Below, piece by piece: positions 1-13,165 of a stretch of 64,000 nucleotides of DNA. The DNA is from Rotaria sordida (lineage: Eukaryota; Rotifera; Eurotatoria; Philodinida; Philodinidae): assembly GCA_905250125.1 (NCBI GenBank), contig CAJNOL010001248.1, positions 7,697-71,696 of the forward strand, given 5' to 3'. Positions within the stretch are counted from its first letter, which is position 1. Each line of letters opens with the position of its first letter. Under the pieces are notes generated by a model, which saw nothing but the letters and a program-made list of their open reading frames with translations, ran no database searches and was not told the DNA's origin. A program made the translations under genes and the position numbers.

Positions 1-437
1 AATGTAGGATGAGATGAAACTAAGGTGAGTAATTCAAAAAGTCTCGTAGGTTTTTTAAAGAGGAAAAATTTTTGATATTTCTCAAGGATATTTTTGTCTT
101 AGTACATGTCTAAATATAATTCTATGAATTTTGATTATAATAAATTTAATAAATAATAATTAAATCTTATATAATTACTTTAGGAATAATCTATCAATAT
201 TTTTATAAATTGCTTATTTCTTTTAAGAAATTAAAAATAATGAATATTTTATTGATATTATAATAATTTGGAAATTATAATTAAAACAAAATTTTTTTTT
301 CGATCCAGCGAAAAAATCAAATGATCAAACATTTTTCTTTTTTCCATATTTTTTATATCATAGAAAATACAAACGATAATCGAGGAAATTTAAATATATT
401 AAATCCATAAAAATAAAATATGAATCTTTTTATTTTT
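1..437. other. AT-rich spacer downstream of the RING gene
   Basis: No coding pattern is visible. The stretch is made of A- and T-runs and lies beyond the 3' end of the minus-strand RING gene, so it probably holds its 3' UTR and intergenic sequence. Confidence 0.5.
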
Positions 438-3400
438 TTAACTTTTGAAAACACGTACGACACGTATTATATAAGATCGACATAAAGGACATTCAGATAA
501 TTGTTTACCACAACGTATACATGTACATAAATGACCACAATTAAGAAATACACAGTCGATATTCGCATCCATACATATTTTGCATAGATTTTCATCTGAT
601 TGTTCATTAGTAACTTAAATAAAATGAATAAATAAATAAATAGATAATATATTTTAGAAAATAAATCATTTTTACTATTTATATTTGATTCTTTTTGTTT
701 TTGATGATCTCGATAAAGTAATTCAACTTTATTAATTAAATCTTTTTTTTCAACACATCCATTTGTTGATACAAAATTTTGTATTAGAATATCTTTTAAT
801 TGTCGAATTGTTAAATTATTTATTGATTCTAATGATAATATATCATTAAGAGCTATACGATTAGAATTTATATTCGGAGGAGAATATTCAATAGGACCTT
901 TCGATTCCGATTCATTTGTTGAAATTGAAGAACTAACATTTAATGATGATCTTTCAATAGAAGTTTCCGTTTCTGACTCATTTGTTGGAAGTGAAGAATT
1001 AATATTTGATGATAATGTCTAGAAATAAATTAATATGTAAATTAACTTATGAAAAGAAAATAAATAAATAATCAAGCTAAGATTTCCATGAAAAACTCTT
1101 ATGCAATAAAAGGATTATTAAATTTTCCAGATCAACCGATCGTATCTTTAACGAAGGACATTTTTATATTTTTGATATACCTCGTTTCTAGAGCTAATAA
1201 CAGAAAGAACTACTAATTTCATCTTTGTTTTAATAAACTATTCAATGGAAAGAGTTATATTCAATGATTGTTACCTCGATTGAGATTAGTAATTCAACAT
1301 CTCTATATATCAATCATATTTTATTCGATAAAATCAATAGTTAAAATAACATTGATCATAATCTCTAATCAAGTTTTGCGTTTTCATATTAAAAAACAAA
1401 AAGAAATAAAAGACAACATTTCCAACATATATTAACAACAAGTTTCAGAACAACAAACTCACATTGATCACCTTTTGACAATAACACACTCAAATAATCG
1501 ACAACATAAAAACATAATGGCATTAATAAAAACATATTTCAAGGTGATCTGAAGTACTACAATTCTCTTCATCATCAATTTCTGATTGCTTGGGCGTAGT
1601 ATATCTCGAAAACTTCTTACTAATTGTTTTTTTATTTTCACTGTGTAATAAATGAAAAAGAAATTTAAAATGAATCTTTTAATGATTCTTTATCCACTAG
1701 GTATGGTAAATTACTATTACTCGTAATAAGTAATAACTTATCGCTGGTAATTAATAATCATTTGCAAACGTAGTCAAAGTAATAAAGTTATAAACTATTA
1801 AAATTAGTAACTTAGAGAAGTAATATTCTTATTAATTTATTATCAGTAATAAAAATTCAACGATAATAACAGTAACTAGTAATAAAGTAGCAGGACACTA
1901 GCTTATAGTTCTTGAATAAAAATGAATGATAGCTCTATCATATTTTATAATAATCGAAATAAAGAGGATTAATATTAAAAAGTAATAAGTTACTAATAAA
2001 AATAATTACTAATTACTCAATAATACTAATAAAAAGTGACAATAGTGTAGCAACCCTATTATCAATTAGTGCATATTCAAAATTAAACAATAAAATATAT
2101 TGGAGGTCAACAGTTTTCGATAAAAAGATTTCAGAGTTGGAGTCAGATTGCAGAATAAAAAATTCAGACTTCCCAGGTCTCTACTTTCGAGTCTCAAATA
2201 TAGACTGTCGCCTTGCAACAATTAATAACATTCTAGAATCTTCTTTGAATTTCAAATGCCAATTAACACATAAAATTTCCCATGCGACTATTAAACGAAA
2301 ATCAGAGTGAGTTATTTGGAGCTTATTAAAATCCAGAGTAATATTAATTGATATGACTTATGCTAACAAACACTTACAATGAAGGTGTTTGTATTGTTAG
2401 TTAAAAAGACTAGACATATTCGGATGAGTCTATGGTCTTTTTCATTTCAAACTCAATTTTGAAAAAAAATCAGCACCCCTTTTCACAATAACCGCGGGTC
2501 TTGCAGGTCTTTAGGATCATGATGATAATATCTATAGTATATACCCCCTATAAAAAAAAGGTATATAATATACATATCATCATCATAATTCTAAAGATCC
2601 GCATGTCCCGTATTTCAGTTTTAAATCGAGTGTTGTTTTTTCCTTCTAAATTCAGATTGAAATCAAAAGAACCATAGTGTATGATTCGGATCAAATTAAA
2701 TCTTTCATTGAGAAACTACTTAATTTAAAATATCAGTTGCTTTTGGCGTGCACAAACTAAGATATTTGAATTTTAAGTTGTTTATAGTATATGTAAGCTG
2801 CTTGCAATTCATAACTTTAGTACAGATTTTTTCATGATGATTAGATAGAGCTCATCGAGATACATAAGACAAAAAATGTATTTTAAATTAAAAAAAAAGA
2901 AATTTTAAGAAAGACATCCAAGACATCATCATTTTCAAATAATATAAGAAAAAATGAAAATTCCATAGTTCGGTGTACTCTAAGGCTATGTGAATACTGT
3001 TCTTGAGAACTTTTTAGTAATTTCAGGTCTACTATCGGTCTTTGTTACAGCTTATTAGTCGGAGTTCAGTCTATGTAACCCTATCGGACAAAAAGAACGA
3101 CAATTTGTTTTTTTTTTCTCAATTTATGCATCAGTGAATTTGTCCTGAAGAAAAAAAACCTATTTAGAACGAATAGATCAGATAATTTTAATTTAGTCAA
3201 ATCTGATTTAGATAAAAGAAAAATTTTCTTTACCTGTTCATCTGTATTGACTGTTGATTGTTGATCATGATTAATATTTTCTGTTGTTGTATTATGATTT
3301 GATGTTTGAGTATTTGTTATTGTACGTCGTTCAACAAAAACATAATTTTGCTCATATATTTGATCTTTTTTTGATTGAATTAAATTAATTAAATCTTGTT

Positions 3401-3834
3401 TTTCAAAACAAGATTCAAGATGATTTAAAGAAACTTTGTTTGAATAAATAAGATAAGCACGAAGATGTTTTGTACGTATTGATGCTAATTGATCATTAGT
3501 TGTATGTTCATTTATAATTAATAAACACGTTGTACATGCACGTGAACAATTCACTCCAATAGAAGGTCCTGGTTTTTGAATACATTTTGAACAAAATATT
3601 TGTCCACATAAATTACATTGTTTCTAAAGTAATTCAATTTATTTATTTTTTTGGAAAACAAAAACATAATGAATTATTGTTTATTTTTCTGCTTCAAATA
3701 AACTTCTATGATATCTTATCTATTAAAATTGTTATATTATTTCATTTGTATTCGATGTTATTTTAACTTACTTTTCGTCGAAATAAAGTGTATTGTTGAT
3801 GACATTGTTCACATAGAGATATTTGCTGAGACAT
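438..3834 (-). CDS. RNF34: RNF34/RFFL-like E3 ubiquitin ligase (FYVE-like zinc finger + C-terminal RING)
   Basis: Four coding exons joined in phase: 3834-3772, 3623-3234, 1018-676 and 613-438, giving about 323 aa (human RNF34 and RFFL are about 360-370). The N-terminus has paired Cys (CEQC, CNLCG, CSKC, CTTC, about residues 8-60), the FYVE-like finger of this family. A helical SAP-like segment follows ([20 protein letters not shown]), then a Ser/Asn-rich linker and a second such segment. The C-terminus is a C3HC4 RING starting at CKICMD (about 276), with CGH and ECPLC, and the protein ends VRVFKS, very close to the vertebrate RNF34 end. By family it attaches ubiquitin to signalling and apoptosis proteins at endosomal or plasma membranes. 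The third intron boundary spans about 2.2 kb and carries an inverted-repeat element. An exon missed inside that intron cannot be excluded. Confidence 0.88.
2415..2692. repeat. Imperfect inverted repeat (MITE-like) in the RNF34-like intron
   Basis: The left arm starts near ATTCGGATGAGTCTATGGTC and the right arm is its diverged reverse complement, ending near ACCATAGTGTATGATTCGGA. The centre is TA-rich with repeated ATGATGAT/ATCATCAT around position 2553. It is about 278 bp, non-coding and diverged, so an old hairpin-type element. Confidence 0.6.
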
Positions 3835-5688
3835 ATTAATTGAATTTGTTTTGATTACCACTTAGCGTGGACTATTACAGTACTCACTGACTACCTTTTT
3901 TTTTTCTTTTTGCTTGTCTTGACTATGATACGTTTAGTAAAAATAACAACGAAATAAAATAAGACAGTAAATATTAGAAGAACGGCAAAAAACATGCTCA
4001 TACTTTATTGCTGTGTAGTTGTCGTCAAGCATATATTCGTGAATAAAGGTGGCGTCTTTTGATGAATATATTACAATACCTCAATCAGCATTGTACACAT
4101 CTAGAGAAAATATTTTTATTATTTTTTTTTTATTTAGAGGATTTTCACAGCGATGTGCGTTTGGTTTTTTTTTTCGAAATAGCTCTGATATGTTTTTTTT
4201 TATTTTGTCGAATAATTCGATACTCTTTTTTTTTAAAAAAGAAAAAAATTGTCAAAAATAAAACTTCTAGAATTATTCACCGAAACTAAAACAAGTCAGA
4301 ACGATTTCAAAAAAAATAAAAACTCAGAATTCATTTTAAAAACATTCTTACATTATTGAAATGAAAATTGAGTAAGATAAACTTTTAACAAATAATATTG
4401 ACCTTTAATAATTATATTTCACATTATTTTTCTTTGTTAAAGAATAACAGTTATAATCGAAAGAAGAAAATAAAAACTTTTCATTTATTTCATAACAAAA
4501 AAACAACGATGAAACGTTTTTTATTCTCAATCAGAACATATTTTTTCTTCAAATTGTCACACACTCAATTATCACTTATTGACGTCTGAATTCTAACGTG
4601 AAATTAGAAATGGTTCGATCGGAAGGAAGTGTCAGGAGTGTGACATCCTTCAAACAAAGAAAAATTTTTGCTTTTACCCTGGAGAGTCGGAAATTTTTCG
4701 TGCATTTTCTTAGAAAAAAAAAAATCTCTACACCTTCCCAAAAAAATCGCGATAGCCTCTCAATATTAGATGTCTCAGGGTAGACCTATGTGAAATGTTT
4801 GTCCTAATTTTTTGTATATCATAAATAAAATGAATATTATTTTCTTGGAAAATTCCAAGTTGAATAAAAAGGAAAAATCTTTTATTACTTGATTGATTAA
4901 AAAAAAAAGAACAATAAATTGAACTCTTGTGCATATGGTGAAGTACTTGAATAATTGATAGATGTTTACTTAAGATAACTTTATTCTATGTAATAAAAAA
5001 ATGATTGATAGAATAATTAGATTTTTAAAAAATTTCATGCCGTCTAATAGTATATTGATCATGAAAATATTTCAAATAGAGAAAATTTTCTAAACAAAAT
5101 TTTCATATCTACGATACTAAACATAAATAGTACATTTTTCAATATTTTAAATAAATACAATTAGAAAGATAAAATAATCATTTCAATAATAATCAAAAAT
5201 CATATTGTATGTCTGGTTGATTTTAATGAATAATGTTTATTTTGAAATTTATTATATGCAATGATACCTGAAGGACATTCTGATAGTACATCTTGTCTTT
5301 ACTATTTTCTACATAATAATAACCACAATCGACAAAAGAAACAAACATAACTATGTAATTTAAAAGGTATTGGCTTCGCAAAGAAAAAAAGAACCTTCAT
5401 TTTTATTTTGTTTTTTTTTCTCTTTTTTTTGCGTTCTGTCTTCATCTTTGTTTTTTCAACGTTGTTTGGTGAATAATAAGCAGTACGTAGTAGTGTAAGA
5501 CAACGTGCACATTTGTAGAGAAAAAATTATGTTGAGTGTTACTGTCTTGATGGAGATCAACTAATCAATTTCTTTTCTTTTTTTTAGGTCGAATCAAATA
5601 TTATTTTTATCTATAATCAATATGAATAAATGAAAAGACTTATTTGATATACATATAGAATTATCTACGTATTAAACATTTTTTTTAA
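3835..5688. other. AT-rich spacer between divergent genes
   Basis: This separates the divergently transcribed RNF34-like (-) and ERICH3-like (+) genes, so both promoters should lie here. Long T-runs make several short chance ORFs. I see no domain, RNA gene or clear TATA box. Confidence 0.5.
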
Positions 5689-8009
5689 ATGGATCATTTA
5701 CTAAGACGTGAACGACTTCGATTGGCTAAAGATTTAATTAATCAAAGAATAATAGAACAGTGAGTTATTAAATAAAATAAAATAAAAATGAATATATTAT
5801 TATTTAAAGAGCAATTGATCTTGAAAGACAATGTGAAAATGATCTTCGACGAGAATTTCAATCAATTATTCATAATATACAGGTTAATCATTTAATAATT
5901 TCTTTATAGAAAATAAATTTTAAAGATTTTATCTTAAAATAGAGTTCAGAAAGACGACGACATCCTCGATCACATTCTCAAACAAGTGATTATAGAGATA
6001 ATCGTCATCGACGTGATTCGACTGATCTTCATGAAGAACAAGTAAATAGATTTTTTTTCAAATATTTAATTGTTTTATTTATTTTTTTATTTAATAGTCA
6101 AGACATAGAAGTGGTAGTCTTTCTCAACATCGTCATCATCATCATCATCATCATCATCATCGCGTATGTTATCATTTCATTTCTATAAAGCTTTAAAATA
6201 TTTACTTTTATGTAATTCTAGCAGAGTGACACAAGAGAATGTTCTTTAGTCACATTAACTTATCGTAGTTCAGCTACTAGTAGACATGGTGACGAGATAA
6301 TGATTGTTGAAAATGGTAGAACAGTTTTTAAAGGTTGTTTAACACGTGGAGGTAATATTAATGATTTTTGAACATTTTTATTTTTATTTTTTATTAATTT
6401 GAAATATATTAATTTAAAGATCAATTAACATTTAAATCAAAACGTTATCGAGATAATCCAAAAATAAAATTAGATTTTTATATAAATGATATACTTGAAG
6501 ATCAAATAATAGCTTGTTGTGAACATGGATTAATTAAAAAAGATGAAAATCATATTTTTCAAATTGAACATATTGTTGGATCAAAACCTTGTCAACAGTA
6601 AATTATTCAAATACAGAAAAAAAAATTGTTTTTTTCTTTTTTCTTAATAATTTCATTTTATTATTTAGTTGTCAATTAGAAAATTCTACAGTTTGTATAT
6701 TGTTCTTCTTTTCAATTATTTAATTCAATTAAAAAATTAATTTAGAATTCATCAAGTCCATCTCCATCTCCTCCAAGTAAATAACAATCTCCTTATCTTT
6801 TTTTTTTTTTTATTATCATTTTACATAATTAATAACTTTTTCTTTAGTTTCACGAAGTACAAGATCATCAACTATAACAAATAATGAACAACGACCAATA
6901 TCATTAACAACAAGACAACGATCATCTACATATGTCAGATTTGATTTATTTAAATAAAATATAATAAAATTTATATATTTAAATTAGACTACAAACAATT
7001 CTCATAAATCGAAACCACCAGTATCATTAAATAATCGAGGACGAACAAGTGAAAGTATTTTATTTTCCTTTTATTTTATGAAAATAAATTTAAGATTTAA
7101 AATAAAAAAATAGATCGAACATTAAAAATTGAAACAAGATTTAGTAATCAAATCAATCATCATCAATCAGAAGTATATTTTTGTTTTTTATTCTTATTTA
7201 TATATTTAATTAAAAAATTATTTTTTTTGTTAGAAAAAAAGATCAACAACACTTTTTGTTCCACAATCAGATATTGAAAAAGCTTGTAAGTTTTATTTAT
7301 AAGAAAAAAGAAAAAAAAATACATAAAACTTTTCAATTTTCATGAATTTTTATTTAGCAAGTGAAGGTTTTTCAGCTGATACTCTTGAATACTCTAATTC
7401 TCAACTCTTAACATGTATTCAATCAGAAAATAAACAACAAATTGAAAAAGATCCAAGAAATTTGTCACCGATATTATCATCTACTGATCAAGAATCGCCT
7501 CTACCACCCAAAAGAATTTATGGTTTGATTAAAATGATTGTTTTAATTAAAATATATAATATTATATTTCTTGTTAGGTCCTCCTCAATTATCAACAATG
7601 TTATCTGTTAGTGATGCTCTTGATTCACCATTTGAAACAATAACTGATAATCATGAAGAAACAATTGATAATTCAATAAGTCAAAAATCTGAATCATTGA
7701 ATATAGAACAGCGAAAAGGTTTTAAAACTAATTTTTTTTTGAAACAAAAAAAAGAAGACATTAATTAAAATATCATATTTAGTTTTAGGTTCTCATTCGG
7801 ATTCAGATAATGAAAATCGTCAAACAAATGATTTTGTTCAATTTCTTCGATCAATGTCATCGAATGTTGAAAATAATCAGAATGAACAAACAATTCAACA
7901 AATGCCGTCAATGAATATTAGTTCGAATCGTGATATGCCTACTGTTCATGATGAAACTCAATTATTACTTACACGACTTGGTATTATCAGACGTAAGTTT
8001 ACACTTTAG
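5689..8009 (+). CDS. ERICH3: ERICH3-like protein with DUF4590 domain (15 small exons)
   Basis: Exons: 5689-5759, 5810-5882, 5943-6041, 6098-6163, 6222-6351, 6420-6597, 6669-6690, 6746-6776, 6848-6933, 6988-7054, 7114-7172, 7234-7285, 7358-7522, 7578-7718, 7789-8009. All phases agree, giving about 486 aa. Residues 1-48 form a charged helix (AKDLINQRIIEQAIDLE) like the start of vertebrate ERICH3. An Arg/His-rich segment with nine His follows. The core (exons 5-7, from SLVTLTY through FKGCL, LTFKSKRY, FYINDIL and ACCEHG to PCQHCQLE) matches DUF4590 in order and ends in its Cys pair. The rest is Ser/Thr/Asn-rich and probably disordered. ERICH3 relatives are linked to cilia; that role here is inference. 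The last exon ends at TAG 8007-8009. A GTAAGT just before it could instead splice onward, so the C-terminus is less certain. Confidence 0.8.
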
Positions 8010-8340
8010 TCAATATTCACATCTATTCAGAAAAATATAATCATATTGATACATTCACATCGCTGAAGAACATTCCCAATTGAATTGATATATTTTGGAT
8101 ATCGTTATTGTTATAATAATAGAGTTTTGGATACTATGACACCGTCATTTTTTGAATGTTTCTTTTGAAAAATATCATAAAACTTTTTTCTTTTATACAC
8201 AATATAGATTTATATTTTGCAAGATACTTGAAACAATTCCTACCTCAATGAGAAGGTATATCCGAATGATGCCAGTAGATTGAACTTATATTTATATTAT
8301 AATTAGTAAACGTCGAGAGACTAATATACTTGTGTATTAA

Positions 8341-9292
8341 CTACTATCCATTTCAAAATAGAAGGCGAGTGATTGTGAGCCGAATAACTCGAGAATGCAA
8401 ACAGCTAGAGAGCTGCAGTTCTCACCAATAGGAAGAGGACACGGGAACACATAAATCTATGGGAAAATTTCATTGGTCAGTAATTGATCAATAGAATGAA
8501 AGCCCGCTGACCATTTTAAACATAGCTTTTGAAACGCTTTTTTTGTTGAATTTGAAACTTCAATTAAATTGTTCGGTAGAAAAAATTGTTCTCTTTCGAT
8601 CTACGCAAAGCCGAGCTCAATAGCTTGCTCCATTCCGCAGCTATAGGGATTTTTCTGAAACTCCCGAAATCAGTCAGGTGATCCTGAAGCAACCTTAAAT
8701 GCATCACATTATAAGTAATCGACCATGCTGAATTCAGTGGTGGTGTTCGTTTTTTATGTCAAAGTAATCTGAAATCATTTTAGGAAAATTATCGAAAATC
8801 TAGTTTTTGCTGCTATTTGCATTATAGAATTGATATATCGAAAACCTCGATACAGTGATCTCAAATTACTTTGAAATAAGAAACGAATGTCACCACTGAA
8901 CTCAGTATGATCGATTACCTATAGTGTGATGCATTTAAGATTGATTCAGGATCATCTAACTGATTTCGGGAGTCTTAGAAAAATGCCTATAGCTGCTGAA
9001 TGGAACAAGCTGTCGAGCTCCGTCTTGCGTAAATCTAAAGAGAACAATTTTTTCTATCGAATGATTTAACTGAAGTTTCAAATTCAACAAAAAAAGCGTT
9101 TCAAAAGCTATGTTCAAAATGTTCAGCAGGCTTTCATCCTATTGTTCAATAATTGACCAATGAAATTTTTCCATAGATTTACGTGTGCCAGTGTACTTTT
9201 TCTAATGGTGAAAACCGCAGCTCTCTAGCTGTTTGCATTCTCGAGTTATTCGACTCACAATCACTCGCCTTCTATTTTGAAATGGATAGTAG
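8341..9292. mobile_element. Foldback/TIR element, 952 bp, family 1
   Basis: Two arms of roughly 440 bp are reverse complements. The left end is CTACTATCCATTTCAAAATA and the right end is the same sequence inverted, followed by matching ACTCGAGAATGC and CAACAAAAAAAGCG blocks in each arm. The centre is near 8816. There is no transposase. A shorter relative with the same termini lies at 60742-61308. It sits between the ERICH3-like and TPR genes. Confidence 0.8.
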
Positions 9293-9811
9293 AACCGTTC
9301 GTCTATCTACTATTAACATCATTGTATTAAATTTTACGCTAAAGACAAGGAGAGACTTGCCAAAAAACATATAAAGCTTTGTCAATAGATCGAATAAATG
9401 TTAGCAGAATGTTCTAAAAATTTTATTAAGAACACGTATATTTTTCTTGAGAATTGAATTTTTTTTCGGAACATAGTCTTATTTTGTTGTTTTTAAACGA
9501 CAAGTTAAAGACAAATCTGACATCGATTATTTCTATTGATGAAGAAAGTTTCATATTTTTTTGCAAGTAACTTTTTCATAGAAAAAAATTCATTAAAATC
9601 TAGAATAATAGTCTATTCATTCGACTTATATATTCAAGTATATTAGTCTTAATATTTGCACTTTAGAGTAGAAAATATAAGGTTAATTGAGAAATGTCAC
9701 TTGAAAATGTTTCCTGTTAAATAAAACTAGATAAAGTTAACTTTGTAAGAAATTGAATTACTTTATTGAAGATATATCAATTGACATTTTTTCTTTTTTT
9801 ATTGAATATAG
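9293..9811. other. Spacer / probable 5' region of the TPR gene
   Basis: AT-rich. The TPR coding frame has no ATG near its open start and begins after a good splice acceptor at 9810-9811. A first exon holding the start codon should therefore lie here or further upstream, but I could not place it. Confidence 0.4.
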
Positions 9812-12152
9812 AACAACAAGTCGAACATAGTGAACAATCAATTGGTAATGCTCCTCGACAACAAGGAAATGTTGAATATTTTATTGTTGTTTATTTAAAT
9901 TCAATATATCCTGATGACTCAATAATAAAAGATCTTCGAGGTGTTGTAAATTTCTTGAAAATTTTTGATGATATTGATGATTGTATTGCTTTTATCAATA
10001 GTATATCAAATGAAAAAATTCTATTTATTTTATCAGATATGTTTACTAATTCAATTCTTTTCAGAATTGAAAATCTTCAACAAATTTTAAGTATTTATAT
10101 TTTATGTGAATTTAATCAAAATAAACAATATTTATTAAATCAAGAATTGAAAATAAAAGGTTTTTATACAAATATAAATGATATATATAAACAAATGTCA
10201 ATTGATATAAATGAAATAACACGTGATTTAATAGCATATATGAATGTATCATTAAATTCTAATACACATGATCCAATGTTTATTTATTCACAATTAATAA
10301 ATGAAATAATACTTGATAATGATGAAACAGAATTTGCTATGAAAGAATTAATCAATTTTGCTCGTCAAGAATATGATGGAAATCCAAAAGAATTATCTAT
10401 TATTGATGAATTTGAAAATGATTATGATAAAACTCGTGCTATTTGGTGGTTTACAAGACAATGTTTTCTATCAAAAGTAAATTAAAAGAATTATAAATAA
10501 AATTTTTTTTAAATTTTATTTTATTTGTTTAGATGTTAAATAAAGCTCTTCGTATACCAGAAGCTGATGTTTTATTTAAACTTCGTTTATTTATTCAAGA
10601 TTTATATCATCAAATTGAAAATGAATCGATAACAAATACATCTTTAAGTGTTTATTTAGGTCAAACAATTCATCAAAATGATTTAGATGATTTACAAAAA
10701 AGTTTAATAAATCATGGTTTACTTGTTTTTAGTCAATTTTTATTTGGTTCAACAGATTTATTAAAAGCTGTTGAAATAGCAAAAAATCTTCCAAATTTAA
10801 CTGATGAATATATACCTGTTATACTTCATTTAAATATATCATCAAATATGAAATGTGCTAATAGAAGTTCATTACGTTATAATGTTGATGATAATAATGA
10901 TGTTTTATTAAATATGGGTATTATTGGACGTTTAACAAAAATTGAAAAATCTTCTTTTAATCAATATGGAATAGCTTCAGTTTATTTAACATTAATTAAA
11001 TGTGAAAATGAACATTCAATTCAACGTATACTTGAAATAAAACGAAATGAAATAAAAGGTGCTTCACCATTTGTTTCATTAATTAAATTAATGATGATAA
11101 TGAATCAACAAATACGTGCTGAACAATTTGTTCAAATGATATTTAATGATGAAACATTAAAAACTGATCCAAATATTCAAGGTTCAATAGCTGCATCATG
11201 TCATATATTAGGTGCTGGTTATCATTCACGAGGTGATTATAAACGTGCTGTTGAATTATTTCATTTATCATTAGATACATTTCTTCGTTTTGTTCCATCT
11301 AATGCTGTACAATTATCTCCAACATATAATAATATTGGTTCAATGTATTTTCGTCAAGAAGAATATATAAAAGCAATTGAATATCATCAAAAAGCTCTTG
11401 ATGTACAATTAAATTCACATAATCCAAATTTATTAGCTATTGCTTCATATTCAAATAATATTGGTGTTGTTTATTTAAAACAAGGAAAATATAATGATGC
11501 TGCAAAATCATTTGATCGTTCATTAAAAATTCTTCAACAATTAAATCAACCAAATAATTCTGATCTTGCATCAACATATGATAATTTAGGTGATGCTTAT
11601 ATTTTACAAGATAAATATGATTATGCTTTAACATATTATAGTAAAGCACTTGAAATTCAACATCTTATTCAACCACGTAATCCTCAAGCACTTGCTTCAT
11701 TTAATAATAGTATTGGAAATGTTTATAATAAAATGCATCGTTATAATGATGCACTTATATATTTTAAACATGCTTTAGATATTCAAAAAGAATATTTACC
11801 ATTAACACATCCATCATTTGCATCACTTTATAATAATATTGGTTCAATGTATTATCGACAAGAACAATATGCTGATGCATTACCATGTTATTTAAAAAGT
11901 CTTGAAATTGAATTAATGTCTTTACCAGATAATCATCCAACTATTGCTATTACACATTTTAATATTGCAACAACATATACAGGTTTAGGAAAATTTCAAG
12001 AAGCTATTGTATCAACTGAAAGATCAATTGAACAATTATTAAAAACTTTACCATCAGATCATCCGGAAATTATGGAAAATCGTTCTTATATTGAAACAAT
12101 TAAACGGAAACAAATACTTAAAGGACTTTTTGATACTAATACAACAAATTGA
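9812..12152 (+). CDS. Bdelloid-type TPR protein (kinesin-light-chain-like repeats), 5' end unresolved
   Basis: Two exons are clear: 9812-10476 and 10533-12152, joined in phase over a 56-bp intron. The first exon begins at an acceptor needing one base from an upstream exon, so the start is missing. The N-terminal 200 or so residues (for example YFIVVYLNSI, IKDLRGVVNF, FDDIDDCIAFI) are the domain I know from bdelloid proteins, where it precedes TPRs or ADP-ribosyltransferase domains. The C-terminal third carries about seven TPR units at 42-residue spacing of kinesin-light-chain type (AxxYNNIGxMYxxQxxYxxAxxxxxKxL). TPR arrays bind peptide partners; the partner is unknown. No signal peptide or membrane segment is seen in the visible part. 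Exon 2 is long and intact. Confidence 0.85.
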
Positions 12153-12369
12153 TAGTCAAATTTTCTTTTTTTCCCCTTCGTGTTCTTTCAATTTTTATTA
12201 TGTGCTATTATTAGGTTTTTTCAATTTTTGGATAAACTATATTTCAATTATCTTTTCATTACAAAATATCAATCAATCAATCAATCAAATTCTAACAGAG
12301 CAACATACTCATAATTACCATTCGAAAAATTAAAATCCATCAAATCTATCTAAATCTATTTAGGACCAT

Positions 12370-13165
12370 TCAAAAGTAGTGGCAAAGGTACTTTAGTTCC
12401 TTATAACAAGCTTAAAGAAACTTTTTCTCTACATGGACTGATAGTATAAACAACGATCTGTTTTTCTATGCTATTATATCATTCTTCAACTTATATCATA
12501 ATAATAAAATTTTGATAACATCTGTTTTTTTTCTGTTATATGTGATGGTTACACTAATGTCTATTTAAAAAAAGGTCGAGTATATATTTTTTTGAATATC
12601 TTCTGATAGAAAAGAGATAGAAAGCTGTGGTTTTCATCGTTCGAAAAAGGAGATGAAGATGCATCGACTTGTACATTATACGATCTTTTTTTGACATGAT
12701 TGTTTTTTAAGGTTTTAATCGATCTCTTTGAAAACAAATCTAACCTGTGAGATGTTTGCAACAAATTTTCAATTGTTATGTGCATATTCAAATCACCAAT
12801 GGAAGATTTACAAAATTGCACAAGTCTCAGATGTTTAGAGTTAATCATTCAGAAACTATAGATATTGTAGTCGAACCTCGAAATGATTTTTCTAATCATT
12901 TCTGTGATAAAAGCTTTTTTTTCTACTTTCTATCAGAAGATATTCAAAAAATATACACTCAACCTTTTTTTAAATAGACATTAGTGTAACCATCACATAT
13001 AACAGAAAAAAAACAGATGTTATCAAAATTTTATTATTATGATATAAGTAGAAGAATGATGTTATATCATAGAAAATTAGAACTTCGTTTTTACTATCAG
13101 TCCATATAGAGAAAGAATTTCTTTAAACTTATTATAAGAAACTAAAGTACCTTCGCCACTACTTT
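12370..13165. repeat. Inverted duplication of a gene 3' end (arms about 240 bp)
   Basis: The left arm (about 12370-12610) and right arm (about 12925-13165) are reverse complements with scattered substitutions, around a spacer of about 315 bp. Each arm encodes a diverged copy of the same C-terminal peptide: SSGKGTLVPYNKL on the + strand and SSGEGTLVSYNKF on the - strand. Each also carries the following 3' sequence, including ACATTAGTGTAACCATCACA or its complement. Confidence 0.75.

Noticed and set aside
4049..4934. Several overlapping short ORFs on both strands
   Set aside because: They are driven by T- and A-runs (poly-Phe, poly-Lys), overlap each other in different frames and show no domain or splice support.
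11437..11649. Minus-strand ORF inside the TPR gene
   Set aside because: It is the antisense shadow of the TPR repeats.
12561..12977. Pair of ORFs on opposite strands ending in the same PFFK-type peptide
   Set aside because: They mirror each other because of the inverted duplication and contain no recognisable protein features.
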